A stretch of 64,000 nucleotides of DNA. It comes from Chitinophaga tropicalis. GTDB lineage: Bacteria > Bacteroidota > Bacteroidia > Chitinophagales > Chitinophagaceae. Under the pieces are notes generated by a model. That model worked only from the letters and a program-made list of their open reading frames with translations. It was not told where the DNA came from and ran no database searches. This document shows positions 36,171 to 45,962 of the stretch, in pieces; the stretch's first letter is position 1; each line of letters begins with the position of its first letter. The translations under genes were made by a program, and so were the position numbers. The DNA lies in assembly GCF_009758205.1 (NCBI RefSeq), contig NZ_WRXN01000005.1, positions 372,001-436,000 on the forward strand, given 5' to 3'.

Positions 36171-37025
36171 TTAAATAGTGGTCCTGGCTTCAGGTTCTTC
36201 GATCTGTTTTAACAGGATTGCCGTTCCCATGGCTGAAATGATGAATTTCATGTGTTCTTCCTGGTGGTTGTAGATCCAGAGGGACTTATCCATCGTATCA
36301 ATGATCCCTATCACGCCGTCAGCAGTGCTGAGCTCATAGCCGGACAGTATCTTTGTTTTAAATAGTGTATTGGATACCTTCCCGTTCCTGTTGACCACTG
36401 TACTGAGGTTCAATGGTCTTATCCTGATAGTGTCTTTCCCGTTGGTGGCGTAGCCCTCTTCCTCTACATAAGGCTTGTCGAAAAAGCGGCGTGCGGTATC
36501 TTTAGTGATATCATATTTGTTGATCATCAACAGAGACCATAATCCCATTTTGCCGGTATCTGCGGGGATAATAGCGGCGGTGAAAGCGTATTTATAGTCA
36601 GTGAGCAGGGAGGTTTCTCCCATCCACTTCCAGAGGCCGCTGCTGTTAAACACCATGTTCCGGCTATTAAGCACTTCAGTACCAAATATTTCAGCGCTGG
36701 CATGCTCATTTTTGAGCGTGTACCTGAACCGTCCTTTTTCGTTATTCCGTTCTTTCGTCGTTTCTATATCGAATATATTCAATAACACCTCCTGCGGAGA
36801 AGTCCAGAGATTATTATAGCGGATGCTGGAGCTGAGGTTCCAGCCTCTTTTTATGCGGGAGGTGGTATAGTTTCCGAAGCGGAGGTGCTGGTTGATGCTC
36901 CAGACCTTTGCTCCTTTAACCGGGTAAAAGGTAGCCTGGCTGCTGAACTGGTCGGGTACGGCCAGGCGGCTGGTGCTACAGGAAACTGTAAATGTGAGTA
37001 ATACAGCTAAAAATATATTTCTCAT
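36171..37025 (-). CDS. Lipoprotein of unknown function, first gene of the sigma operon
   Basis: 284 residues. Lipobox TVSC with Cys16. The mature protein is mostly beta-like, with no motif I recognise. It ends GTAILLKQIEEPEARTTI. Because it precedes the sigma and anti-sigma genes with a 6-bp gap, it may be the surface or periplasmic input of that signalling unit; this is inference only. Confidence 0.7.
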   Translation of the reverse strand: MRNIFLAVLLTFTVSCSTSRLAVPDQFSSQATFYPVKGAKVWSINQHLRFGNYTTSRIKRGWNLSSSIRYNNLWTSPQEVLLNIFDIETTKERNNEKGRFRYTLKNEHASAEIFGTEVLNSRNMVFNSSGLWKWMGETSLLTDYKYAFTAAIIPADTGKMGLWSLLMINKYDITKDTARRFFDKPYVEEEGYATNGKDTIRIRPLNLSTVVNRNGKVSNTLFKTKILSGYELSTADGVIGIIDTMDKSLWIYNHQEEHMKFIISAMGTAILLKQIEEPEARTTI

Positions 37026-37128
37026 TCGTCAATATTAGTTAATTATGAGACACTATCAATGGTAATACCCTCAGAGGGGGGAAAAGGGTTGGGTGAGGGA
37101 AAAATATTTTTTTTGAGCTGAGGGAATA

Positions 37129-37153
37129 AAAAAGGGGGCTTAGCGCCCCCTTC
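37129..37153 (-). terminator. Terminator of the second Sus operon
   Basis: Stem AAGGGGGC/GCCCCCTT around a short loop (37132-37152). On the minus strand it is followed by TTTTTTATT, immediately after the TlpA-like gene stop at 37158. Confidence 0.85.
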
Positions 37154-37157
37154 CATT

Positions 37158-38267
37158 TTAATTTAATAACGACTCCAGTTTCTTATGTAGCTCCTCTCCT
37201 CTCAATCCTTTCCCGACAATCTTCCCGTCTTTATCCAGCAGGAAGCTGGCCGGTACGCTTTTCACTCCGTAGGCAGCAGCGGCGGTGTTCTGCCAGCCTT
37301 TGAGGTCGGATACATGTGTCCAGGTGAGCCCATCCGCAGCGATAGCTTTCAGCCATGCTTCTTTTTTACTGTCAAGCGATACGCCAATGATCTCGAATCC
37401 TTTGTCGTGATAAGCCTGGTAGGCTTTTACCACGTTGGGGTTCTCTTTACGGCAGGGGCCGCACCAGCTGGCCCAGAAGTCTACCAGCACATATTTGCCA
37501 CGGAAATTGGAGAGTTTTATCATTTTACCGGTACTATCTGCCATGGCAAATTCAGGGGCCGTTTTGCCGATAGCGGTTTTAGCCGCCAGCTCCACTGCTG
37601 CCTTTATTTGTTTACCATAAAAGGATTGCTGTACCTTTTTAGTGAAAACAGGCCATAATGCTTCTGCCCTGTCAGGATAAGGGTAGGCAATATACCTGTC
37701 ATGCACCACTACGGCAGATGCAATGGCATCAGGATAAGTTTTTACATATTCAGTAATTACGCTGTCATTTAGTTTTTCGACGAAGGCCCATTCTTTGTCG
37801 AATGCTTTCCTTGTCGGCTCGTCCATCTTCACTTTTCCTTTTTCAGTGACAGAGTCTATCCTGCGGTAGATGCCACCGGCTGTTTCGGTAACTATCTTCC
37901 ATCTTACGTTGTAAAATTCTTTGAAGATATCCTGTTCCCTGGAGCCGGTCACTTTTGCTTTGAACAAAGAATCTTTATCGGCCGTTACCGTCATTGGCAG
38001 GTTTTCCACAAAAAAGCTGGCAGCCTGTTTATTGCCGGAGAGCTTTAATGTGTAGATGAGCGGTTCAGGCGTTACTCCTTTAAAGGTAAAGGCGCCGTTC
38101 ACTACAGCTACGGAATCGGTGATCTCCTTTTCCTTCCATGTGTGGCTCAGGTAGGCTGTACCTGACTGCATGCCGGCGATGTTGCCTTTGATGGTATATC
38201 CTTTACCGGGGCCATCAAATGCAGTGCATACAGTGGGTAATAAAAATAGAATGGGTAATAACTTCAT
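37158..38267 (-). CDS. TlpA-like thioredoxin with N-terminal DUF4369-type domain
   Basis: About 369 residues from the ATG at 38267 (MKLLPILFLLP, signal peptide); an in-frame codon at 38366 would overlap susD and is rejected. An N-terminal beta domain (about 20-115, GYTIKGNIAGMQSGTAYLSHT) of the DUF4369 type is followed by a helical linker and an AhpC/TSA-thioredoxin domain with the redox motif WCGPC (in DFWASWCGPCRKENP). Would reduce or transfer disulfides in the periplasm. It follows susD by 32 bp and closes the operon, as is common in Chitinophagaceae; it may help fold or mature the Sus proteins. Confidence 0.9.
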   Translation of the reverse strand: MKLLPILFLLPTVCTAFDGPGKGYTIKGNIAGMQSGTAYLSHTWKEKEITDSVAVVNGAFTFKGVTPEPLIYTLKLSGNKQAASFFVENLPMTVTADKDSLFKAKVTGSREQDIFKEFYNVRWKIVTETAGGIYRRIDSVTEKGKVKMDEPTRKAFDKEWAFVEKLNDSVITEYVKTYPDAIASAVVVHDRYIAYPYPDRAEALWPVFTKKVQQSFYGKQIKAAVELAAKTAIGKTAPEFAMADSTGKMIKLSNFRGKYVLVDFWASWCGPCRKENPNVVKAYQAYHDKGFEIIGVSLDSKKEAWLKAIAADGLTWTHVSDLKGWQNTAAAAYGVKSVPASFLLDKDGKIVGKGLRGEELHKKLESLLN

Positions 38268-38299
38268 GGTGTTCTGTTTAACGATCTTATTTATGAGGT

Positions 38300-39703
38300 T
38301 TATTCGTAACCATCGTTCTGTGACAGGTTGGTATTTACCGCTCTTTCTCTTTGCGGAACCGGCCATAATTTAGCTGTTGGTTTCCAGGTGGGTTTCAGTG
38401 CACCCAGTACTTCGTCTGCCTTGCCTGTGCGGATCAGGTCAAACCAGCGGTGACCGTATTCTGCAAACAGTTCTACCCTTCTTTCATGTGCAATGGCATC
38501 CAGCAGTGCATTTTGTGTTATGCCTGCGTTGGTGTTGGCAATGAGTTCCAGGCCAGCCCTGTTGCGGATGCTGTCTACATCCTGGATGGCTCCGTTCAGC
38601 TCATTCTGCTGAGCCCTTGCTTCAGCGCGGATGAGGTATTGTTCGGAAAGACGTAATACGGTGTTGTATTCTGCGGCAGTACCACCGTTGGTGTTGATCT
38701 TATACTTGTAGGGATAAGAATATACCTGTCCCTGGTAAGTAATGTTGCCGATCCAGGCAGTCTTTCTTTTGTCGTTCGTTTCGAAGGCGTTGAGCAGTCC
38801 GCTGTTGATGACATATGCAGGTGTTGAACCGGGTATGAACCAGCGGGCATCCCAGGCGTTGAGGAACGAGGTAGCAACGGACTTCAGCTGCCAGATGGCT
38901 TCTGTATTGGCTTTCAGGAATACTTTGGTAACGTCCGGCACCAATGTGTAAGGTCCCTGTAATACTTCTGATGCTTTTGTTTCTGCAAGCGCCCATTGTT
39001 TATTGTACAGGTATACCCTGGCCAGGAGTGCGGAGGCAACGTATTTGTTGGCACGTACCTGTTCTGCGCTTGGATAGGTTGCTGTAAGCAGGGATTCTGC
39101 CTTCTGCAGGTCGGATATGACCTGGCTGTATACAGCGGATACTGAGTCACGGCCTTTCTCAGCGTTGGCTGCGTAGTCATTGTTAAGTATCAATGGTACT
39201 TTACCGTAGATGTTGGTCAGGTAGAAGTAGCAGTATGCACGGAGGAAGTAAGCTTCCCCCAGCAGTTGCTGTTTCAGCGCTGCAGATACCAGTGAGGAAC
39301 CTTCCAGGCCGATGATAGCAGAGTTGATGGCATAGATGGAGGAATAGGTATTAGCCCAGTGATAGTATACGGGACCGTAGTTGCTGTATGCAATCTGGTT
39401 GATGGCATAGTCATTAAATGTCTGGCTGAAATCATAAAATTCGTCGGAGCATAATCCACCTGTTACTGTGATACCTCCGTTGGTGAGATAGAATGGATCG
39501 GCGCCCAGGATCATATTTGCATAGATACCTGATACGGCAGATAATGCGGTGTTATCGTTTGTGAAGATCTCGCTTACCGGAATGGCATCGTTGGGTGGCG
39601 CTGCATCCAGCAGCTTGTCACATCCGCTGTTTACAAGTGTTACAGTTGTCAGTATGAGAGAGGACAGTAACCATCCTTTTATATTGTGATATGTTTTACT
39701 CAT
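38300..39703 (-). CDS. SusD/RagB-type surface lipoprotein (second Sus pair)
   Basis: 467 residues. Lipobox NSGC with Cys28. Landmarks: GCDKLLDAAPPNDAI, GEAYFLRAYCYFYLTNIYG (about 149-167), YLIRAEARAQQNELNGA (about 356) and the C-terminal HERRVELFAEYGHRWFDLIRTG (about 412-433). Forms the lid of the SusC gene 12 bp upstream. Ligand unknown; no enzyme in the operon gives a clue. Confidence 0.94.
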   Translation of the reverse strand: MSKTYHNIKGWLLSSLILTTVTLVNSGCDKLLDAAPPNDAIPVSEIFTNDNTALSAVSGIYANMILGADPFYLTNGGITVTGGLCSDEFYDFSQTFNDYAINQIAYSNYGPVYYHWANTYSSIYAINSAIIGLEGSSLVSAALKQQLLGEAYFLRAYCYFYLTNIYGKVPLILNNDYAANAEKGRDSVSAVYSQVISDLQKAESLLTATYPSAEQVRANKYVASALLARVYLYNKQWALAETKASEVLQGPYTLVPDVTKVFLKANTEAIWQLKSVATSFLNAWDARWFIPGSTPAYVINSGLLNAFETNDKRKTAWIGNITYQGQVYSYPYKYKINTNGGTAAEYNTVLRLSEQYLIRAEARAQQNELNGAIQDVDSIRNRAGLELIANTNAGITQNALLDAIAHERRVELFAEYGHRWFDLIRTGKADEVLGALKPTWKPTAKLWPVPQRERAVNTNLSQNDGYE

Positions 39704-39715
39704 TGTGGCTTCGTT

Positions 39716-42700
39716 TTAAAGTGACAGTTGGATACCTGCTGTGTACATTCTTAAAGGGGGCAGGAAGACGCCGCGTGTTTCCGGGTCAAGCCCTTTGTAG
39801 CTGGTAACGGTGAGCAGGTTCTGTCCCTGCAGGTATACCTGTAATTGTTGCAGCTTCAGCCTGGATAACAGTTTGGCAGGAAGATGGTAGGACAGGTATA
39901 CATTCTTCAGGCGCATGTAAGATGCGTCATCCCAGTTAGCTGTGCTGGCTATGTAGTTAAACCAGCTGCCTGATAATGTTGTTGCTTTAGGTACACTTTT
40001 CACATCGCCCTGTGCTTTCCAGCGGTCCAGCACTTCCCTGTCAAAGTTGATCCTGCCACCGATAGGAGTATACATGTTATTCACATAGTTATAACCTTCC
40101 TGTTTAGCGAACTGCAGGAATACTGTGAGCTGCCAGTTACCGTAGTTTACGGTGTTACCGAAACCGCCGTAGAACTTAGGATCGGTATTGCCGGCTACTA
40201 CCCTGTCGTTAACATAATCCACCGTGCCGTTACCATCCTGGTCTTTAAATACAGGCGCTCCTGTTGTTGCATCTACACCGGTGAACTGGTATGCTTTGAC
40301 AACAGAGAGTGGTTGTCCTATTGCGTAAGTAGTGGAATATCCTGAAGCGGCCAGGCCCGGGTATTTCACCAGCCTGTTCTTTGGAACTGTCAGGTTAAAT
40401 GAGGTGCTCCATTTTACTTTTTTGCTTCTTATGTTTACGGTATTCAGTTCAAATTCCCAGCCTTTATTTTCTACTACGGCAGGCAGGTTGCGCTGAACAA
40501 ATGTGAAGCCTGTCATGGCGGGCAGGGGGTATCCTACCAGCTGGTTGCCTGTTCTGTTCCTGTAATAGTCAACGTTGAAGAAGATCCTGTCTTTCAGCAG
40601 GCCCAGTTCCAGTGCCAGGTCCAGTTTGTTTACGCGTTCCCATCCGTAGTCGGGGTTACCAACGTTGGAAGGGAAGAGGGATGTAACTCCCTGGTAGGAA
40701 TAAGCTGTGGCAGACCATTTTTCGTAGTAGGCGTAGTCGCTGATCTGGTCGTTACCTACGACACCGTAGCTACCTCTCAGTTTTGCGAAGCTTACAAAGT
40801 GAACGTCCTGCATGAAGCCTTCCTGGCTTATGAGCCAGCTGGCGCCTACAGCGCCGAAGTTACCATAGCGTTTGCCAGGGCCGAAGCGGGAGGAGCCGTC
40901 GCGGCGCATACTTGCATTCAGCACGTATTTGCCTTTATAGTTATAATTCAACCTGCCGAACAGGGATACGTAGCGATAATCGACTGTTCCGTCAGTATAA
41001 ACGCTGTATGCCCCGGCGCCCCTGAGCGATCCGAGGAGCGCTTCTGTGGCGTAGTTGTAGGCGTAGATATAGCTGGATGTGGTAAGACGTTTCTGATAGG
41101 TGGCGCCTGCCAGGGCCTGTAGTTGACCATCGCCCAGCTTAATTGAGTAATCTGCCTGCGGTTCTACGATGTAGCTCTTTCTTTTGGTAGCGCCGAAAGA
41201 AGCATTGGGCAGAGAAGTAGAATTAGGTGCATAGGCCCCTCTGTAAGTTTGCGCCAACTGGTCCATCGTATTCTGGTTATATCCCAGGTTCACCTTTATG
41301 TTCAGGTTAGGGATGACGGTATAACGTAATACGCCGTTGCTGATCAGGTTATCAGATTTTGTAGTGTACGGTTTGTACAGCTGATATAAAGGATTGGGAT
41401 TACTATTATTGAGTCCCTGCCAGTTCAGTTTACCCAGAGAATCGTAAGGCGCCAGGTTAGGTGCAGAGAAGATAGCAGTAGTAAAATCGCCACTATAGGT
41501 TTTGTTCACATCATTAGTGAAATCGTTGGTGAGTGAAATGCTGAATTTATTGTTGGAGGATGTGTAGTCATATCCTGTATGCAGGGATATTCTTACATCA
41601 TTTGCGTCTCCTATATACACTGTTGTTTCTTTACGGTAGCTGCTGCTGAGTGAGAACCTGTTCTGTGCATTGCCGCCGCTCAGGCCTATTTCGGCGTTGG
41701 TGAATTTTGCGGTATTACCGATGAGCAGTTTCTGCCAGTCGGTTTGCTGTGTCTGGCTCCACAGGGTCAGGTCAGGCGCGTTGCTGCTGGTGGGAGTTAA
41801 TCCGTCGTTAGCGAATGCTTCTTTGCGTATAGCCAGGTATTCTGAAGTGTTCATCAGGTCCAGCTTTTTAGCTACTTTTCCTATACCGCTGTAGACGTTG
41901 GCATTCAGTCTTACCTTACCGTCTGCGTTCTTTCCTTTTTTGGTAGTGATCAGGATCACGCCGTTAGCGCCTCTTGAACCGTAGATGGCGCTTGCATCGG
42001 CATCTTTCAATACGGAGATGCTTTCGATATCGTCAGGGTTGATGCTGTTCAGCGGGCTTTGGTTACCTACGGGAGGGTTACCGATGGCTTCAAACTGGTT
42101 TAATGGAGTAGACAGGAATGGTACTCCGTCTACGATATAGAGAGGGTCTGTACCGGCGCCGATGGAGTTACGGCCGCGGATGGTGACGTTGATGTTGGCG
42201 CCAGGTCTGCCGCTGGTAGAGTTGATCTGCAAACCGGCTACGCGGCCCTGTAATGCCAACAGGGGGCTGGATACCGGCTGTTCGTCAAACACCTCTGCTC
42301 CTACTTTGCTGACAGCGCCTGTGCTGAAGCGTTTGCTGGTGGTACCATATCCTATTACCACTGTTTCATCCAGCCTGCCGCTTGCCTGCTGCATAACCAG
42401 GGTAGGATTGTCGGGGATCTTGCCAACAACGGATTCTACTGTCTGGAAGCCGACATAGGTGAATTGCAGTACGGCGTTTTTATCGGGAACGCTGATGCTG
42501 AATTCTCCTTTTGAGTTGGTAGATGTTCCTTTATTGGTGCCTTTGATGCGCACGGACACACCTGGTAATGGTGTTCCTTTATCGTCCAGTACTTTACCGT
42601 TGATGAGGACAGGATCCGGCGCTGCTTCTACCTGTGTATTGACAGGTAGTTTTTTACGGCTGATCACGATGGTCCTGTTCTCGATAGTGTAGCTGAGCGG

Positions 42701-42943
42701 CTGATGCTGCATGCTGATGTTCAGCACTTCTTCTACTGAAGCGCTTTTTACATTGATGGTAACCGGGCGTGTTTCTTTGAGCAAATTGGCATCATAGAAG
42801 AATACATAGCCGGTTTGTTTTTTAATGGCAGTGAAGACCTCTTTCAGAGAAAGGTCTTTCCCTGTCATTGTCACTGTCTGGGAGTAGCTCTTTGCACTGA
42901 GCTGTAGTACACCCACAATAATTAAAATAACAGACAATCTCAT
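39716..42943 (-). CDS. SusC-type TonB-dependent transporter with STN signalling domain
   Basis: About 1075 residues from the ATG at 42943 (MRLSVILIIVGVLQLSAKSYSQ, a clean signal peptide); the frame is open to 43069 and a 1117-residue form is possible. After the signal peptide comes an STN (secretin/TonB N-terminal) domain (about 25-95), then a carboxypeptidase-regulatory domain (about 110-185: GKVLDDKGTPLPGVSVRI), a plug (DDIESISVLKDADASAIYG) and a barrel ending GIQLSL. The STN domain passes ligand occupancy to FecR, encoded upstream, so this transporter both imports and signals. Confidence 0.94.
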   Translation of the reverse strand: MRLSVILIIVGVLQLSAKSYSQTVTMTGKDLSLKEVFTAIKKQTGYVFFYDANLLKETRPVTINVKSASVEEVLNISMQHQPLSYTIENRTIVISRKKLPVNTQVEAAPDPVLINGKVLDDKGTPLPGVSVRIKGTNKGTSTNSKGEFSISVPDKNAVLQFTYVGFQTVESVVGKIPDNPTLVMQQASGRLDETVVIGYGTTSKRFSTGAVSKVGAEVFDEQPVSSPLLALQGRVAGLQINSTSGRPGANINVTIRGRNSIGAGTDPLYIVDGVPFLSTPLNQFEAIGNPPVGNQSPLNSINPDDIESISVLKDADASAIYGSRGANGVILITTKKGKNADGKVRLNANVYSGIGKVAKKLDLMNTSEYLAIRKEAFANDGLTPTSSNAPDLTLWSQTQQTDWQKLLIGNTAKFTNAEIGLSGGNAQNRFSLSSSYRKETTVYIGDANDVRISLHTGYDYTSSNNKFSISLTNDFTNDVNKTYSGDFTTAIFSAPNLAPYDSLGKLNWQGLNNSNPNPLYQLYKPYTTKSDNLISNGVLRYTVIPNLNIKVNLGYNQNTMDQLAQTYRGAYAPNSTSLPNASFGATKRKSYIVEPQADYSIKLGDGQLQALAGATYQKRLTTSSYIYAYNYATEALLGSLRGAGAYSVYTDGTVDYRYVSLFGRLNYNYKGKYVLNASMRRDGSSRFGPGKRYGNFGAVGASWLISQEGFMQDVHFVSFAKLRGSYGVVGNDQISDYAYYEKWSATAYSYQGVTSLFPSNVGNPDYGWERVNKLDLALELGLLKDRIFFNVDYYRNRTGNQLVGYPLPAMTGFTFVQRNLPAVVENKGWEFELNTVNIRSKKVKWSTSFNLTVPKNRLVKYPGLAASGYSTTYAIGQPLSVVKAYQFTGVDATTGAPVFKDQDGNGTVDYVNDRVVAGNTDPKFYGGFGNTVNYGNWQLTVFLQFAKQEGYNYVNNMYTPIGGRINFDREVLDRWKAQGDVKSVPKATTLSGSWFNYIASTANWDDASYMRLKNVYLSYHLPAKLLSRLKLQQLQVYLQGQNLLTVTSYKGLDPETRGVFLPPLRMYTAGIQLSL

Positions 42944-43274
42944 TACTTTCCACACTTTACCTGAAACAATACGATTCCCTTTTTCAGTTATGCTCCCCTC
43001 CTTGCATAACCCGTTCAACAGGGATAATAGAGTGCCAATACTGCTTTGGCACAACGCAGTTAAAATCATAATTTTGGTTTGGGCGATTAAGAAATAAGCT
43101 ACTGATTACAAGATTGCCCTTTCATAGCCGGTAATGTTCGCAGCATTACCGGCTTATTTCCGGGCCTGATTCTGGTTGGTTTCTACATGTTGGCAATACA
43201 CTTTTTTAACGTTTAATAATGTTTGTCCCCTTTTTCTGGCCTGCGGCCGGTTAAGAATTTAAACTGGTGCACTA
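42944..43274. other. Leader region between fecR and susC
   Basis: 331 bp. The susC-proximal part is an in-frame open extension of doubtful coding value. A perfect 11-bp hairpin AGCCGGTAATG/CATTACCGGCT (43126-43136 and 43144-43154) lies in the centre with no T run on the minus strand; it could stabilise the susC transcript end or partly separate fecR and susC expression. Confidence 0.45.
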
Positions 43275-44426
43275 TTATGGTGTTACGATCAATGTTTTTC
43301 CTTCTACTCTAAAGTTCACGTCAGACTTTCTCAATATGTTCAATACCTGTGATAATTGCAGGTTTCTTTCTATTTCGCCGTTAAACTGTCTGTTGGGGAC
43401 AGTTCCTTCATATACTATTGTAATGTCATACCAACGTTCCAGCTGACGCATTACTTCCTGGAGGGAGGCATTGGGAAAGTTAAATAACCCGTTCTTCCAG
43501 GCTGTTATTGCGTCTGTATCCACTCCATTGATAACCTTTAGCGTCTGTGCTTTGTTTAGCAGGGCCTGCTGTCCGGGTTTCAATGTTATGGTAGCCTCGT
43601 TGTGCGTCACTTTTACGGCGCCGCTGAGCAGGGTAGCTTTCATACCTGCTTCGTCATGGTAGGCGTTGATATTAAAATCTGTGCCCAGTACGTCCAGTTT
43701 AACGCCTCCGGGGATGGCGACCCTGAAGGGCATGTCTGCCAGTTGTTTTATTTCAAAATATACTTCTCCGGTCATCTCCACCTCCCTGATGTTGCCGGTA
43801 AAACTGGCCGGGAAGCGGATGGAGGATGCGGCATTCAACCATACCCGGCTGCCGTCTGCCAGGGTGAGCTGGTATTGACCGCCCCGGGGGGTGGCCAATG
43901 TGTTGTAGACGGTCTGTGCCGGGTTGCCCTGGGCTGTGTAGGCTAGTTGGCCATTACCACTGCTGGCGATGCTGGCGTTTCCCTGCTGGGGCAGGACACG
44001 GTTTGTACTGTCCAGCGTTATGGTGCTTCCGTCTGCCAGGGTGAGCACTGCTTTATTGGTACCGGGGGCAATGTCTCCATTTCCTGTTATGGCCACTGCC
44101 GGTCCTGGTCTATCATTCCTTTGCAGCAGGTAAAAGGCGCCTCCGCCCAGTAGTGCTATCACTGCTGCTGCTGCCAGCCAGCGTTTTATATTTATGACCG
44201 GCCTGCGTTCCTGCCGGTTACCGGCCAGTACCTGTTGTAATACCTGTTCCCAGCGTTCTCCTTCCACTGCTTCCGCCCTGGTACGGCGGATCTCTTCCAC
44301 GAGGAGGTCCAGCACTTCGTCTTCCCGGTAGTTGTCCAGTAGTGTAAACAATTCCTTCTCCTCAGCCGGGGAGCTGCTGTCGGTGTCATATTTCTCAAAT
44401 AGCTGTCTGATCCTCTCAATACTCAT
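43275..44426 (-). CDS. FecR-family anti-sigma/signal transducer
   Basis: 383 residues. Cytoplasmic N-terminal region (1-80), one TM helix (about 84-102), then the periplasmic FecR domain (about 170-270: TPRGGQYQLTLADGSRVWLNAASSIRFP) and a C-terminal DUF4974 domain (about 310-383) which contacts the STN domain of the transporter. It carries the signal from SusC to the ECF sigma factor encoded 68 bp upstream. Confidence 0.93.
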   Translation of the reverse strand: MSIERIRQLFEKYDTDSSSPAEEKELFTLLDNYREDEVLDLLVEEIRRTRAEAVEGERWEQVLQQVLAGNRQERRPVINIKRWLAAAAVIALLGGGAFYLLQRNDRPGPAVAITGNGDIAPGTNKAVLTLADGSTITLDSTNRVLPQQGNASIASSGNGQLAYTAQGNPAQTVYNTLATPRGGQYQLTLADGSRVWLNAASSIRFPASFTGNIREVEMTGEVYFEIKQLADMPFRVAIPGGVKLDVLGTDFNINAYHDEAGMKATLLSGAVKVTHNEATITLKPGQQALLNKAQTLKVINGVDTDAITAWKNGLFNFPNASLQEVMRQLERWYDITIVYEGTVPNRQFNGEIERNLQLSQVLNILRKSDVNFRVEGKTLIVTP

Positions 44427-44494
44427 GGTGGGTGGGTATTTTGCTATATAAACGACCCAAAAAGAGAAATGGACTATCGGAAACTAAAAAAAAT

Positions 44495-45079
44495 TCAAAA
44501 ATTTCTCCAAAGGCTGAATAAAACCAGAATGGAAATGCCTTTTTCTTGAATAAATGTACGGATGGATTGCATAGCGCTGACCAGTTGGTTGCGCACGGTA
44601 TTGGGGGATAGCTGTAATTTTTCGGCTATTTCGAGGTAACTAAGCCCTTCCTGTCTGAGGAGGTAAATGGTACGGCGCTGGGCAGGCAGCTGTTCTACTG
44701 CTTCTGCCAGCGCCTTACGCGTTTCATTGTAATAAATATTGTCTTCCAGGTTTTCAGGGCTTTCTGCCGGCCCTGTGTAGCGGTCGAGGAAATGTTGTTC
44801 CCGGGACAGTTTCCGCAGGTAATCCAGGGTCCTGTTGGCGGCAATGCGGTAGAGGTATCCATCCGGCGATTCCATACCGGCGATGGTTTCCCTGCCGGCC
44901 CAGAGCCGCATGAAAGTATCCTGGATGATCTCTTCGGCGATGCTTTCTGACCTTACCTTTTTCAGGACAAAGGGGTAGATCACACGGTTATAGTGATAAA
45001 ACAGCCGGGTAAAGGCCATTTCATCACCTGCCGCTGTGCGGCGCCAGAGTTCTTTTTCATTTTGTAGACTATCCTGCAT
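44495..45079 (-). CDS. ECF sigma factor of the FecR/SusC system
   Basis: 194 residues, of the Bacteroidota FecI-like type: region 2 (AGDEMAFTRLFYHYNRVIYPFVLKKV ..., here given in part) and region 4 with GLSYLEIAEKLQLSPNTVRNQL (about 142-163), closely matching SusC-linked sigma factors. It would transcribe the downstream Sus operon when released by FecR. It starts 14 bp after the S1-domain gene cvfB on the same strand, so some read-through from that gene is possible. Confidence 0.92.
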   Translation of the reverse strand: MQDSLQNEKELWRRTAAGDEMAFTRLFYHYNRVIYPFVLKKVRSESIAEEIIQDTFMRLWAGRETIAGMESPDGYLYRIAANRTLDYLRKLSREQHFLDRYTGPAESPENLEDNIYYNETRKALAEAVEQLPAQRRTIYLLRQEGLSYLEIAEKLQLSPNTVRNQLVSAMQSIRTFIQEKGISILVLFSLWRNF

Positions 45080-45093
45080 TCCTGTGGAGCCAG

Positions 45094-45927
45094 TTATTCT
45101 TCATCCACCAGTTTAATACCGGTTTGTGTGAATATGATCTTACGTTGTTTATAAAGGCTGCCTGTGGTCATTTTAAATGTCTTCTTGCTCATGCTGAAGA
45201 AAGAATAGATCTCTTCAGGATCTGATTTATCATGATAGGGCAGGTATCCATTGTTTTCTTTGAGGAGGCGCAGGATCTTTTCGGCTTCATTCTCAACGCG
45301 GTTATATCCGGGCGCTCCTGCTACCACGTCAATTTTATCTCCTTTGATGGATTTGATAAAGCCTTTGAGCTTATCTCCTATGTCCAGTGTGCCGAATACT
45401 TCGCTGTAGTGGAGTACGCCGGTATGTTTCTGGTTGATGATCACTACAAATCCTATTTCTGTTCTGCGGTATATGATAAGGTCTACCACGTCCAGTTCTT
45501 TGACTGTCAGGTCTTCGTTGCTCAGGTACTGGTCTATTTTTTCTGTGGCTGCTACCCTGCCGGTGAGCTCATCCAGGTAGATCTTTACGAGGTAATCCTG
45601 GCCGGGGTGCATGCGGGTGAGCTGTTTGGAGGCTGGTACGAAGAGATCTTTCATCAGTCCCCAGTCAAGAAATGCTCCCTGTTCGGTAGCGCCTGTGGCT
45701 TTCAGGTTCACGATATCTCCTACTATGCCGTATGGTTCCTGGTTGGTGGCTGTGAGCCTGTTCTCGGAATCATGGTAGATGAATACTCTCAGTTCATCCC
45801 CTTTTTTGGCGCCTGCCGGTACGAACCGTTTGGGCATCAGTATTTCCTGATCGCCCCCGTCGAGGAACAATCCGAAATCACTCTCTTTCTTTACCCGCAA
45901 AAGGTTGTATTCACCTACTTTATACAT
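45094..45927 (-). CDS. cvfB: CvfB-like S1-domain RNA-binding protein
   Basis: 277 residues, the normal length of CvfB/YitL proteins. Repeated S1-like beta barrels occupy about 1-65, 70-135 and 145-210 (VGEYNLLRVKKESDFGLFLDGG; ATGATEQGAFLDWGLMKDLFVPASKQ; ... given in part) followed by a winged-helix C-terminal part (about 220-277). Members bind RNA and influence translation or expression of other genes. No signal peptide. The name is by family resemblance. Confidence 0.82.
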   Translation of the reverse strand: MYKVGEYNLLRVKKESDFGLFLDGGDQEILMPKRFVPAGAKKGDELRVFIYHDSENRLTATNQEPYGIVGDIVNLKATGATEQGAFLDWGLMKDLFVPASKQLTRMHPGQDYLVKIYLDELTGRVAATEKIDQYLSNEDLTVKELDVVDLIIYRRTEIGFVVIINQKHTGVLHYSEVFGTLDIGDKLKGFIKSIKGDKIDVVAGAPGYNRVENEAEKILRLLKENNGYLPYHDKSDPEEIYSFFSMSKKTFKMTTGSLYKQRKIIFTQTGIKLVDEE

Positions 45928-45962
45928 GTGCTCTTTCTGTTTTGATAACTGCGAAGGTACAA

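Noticed and set aside
37080..37125. Fourth copy of the TTGCTCA element (TTTTTTTTGAGCTGAGGG)
   Set aside because: Has a T run and GAG but no matching left arm or second hairpin.
45232..45945. Plus-strand open frame of 237 codons antisense to cvfB
   Set aside because: Antisense shadow; the minus strand has recognisable S1 domains and the plus-strand protein has no domain and unusual composition.
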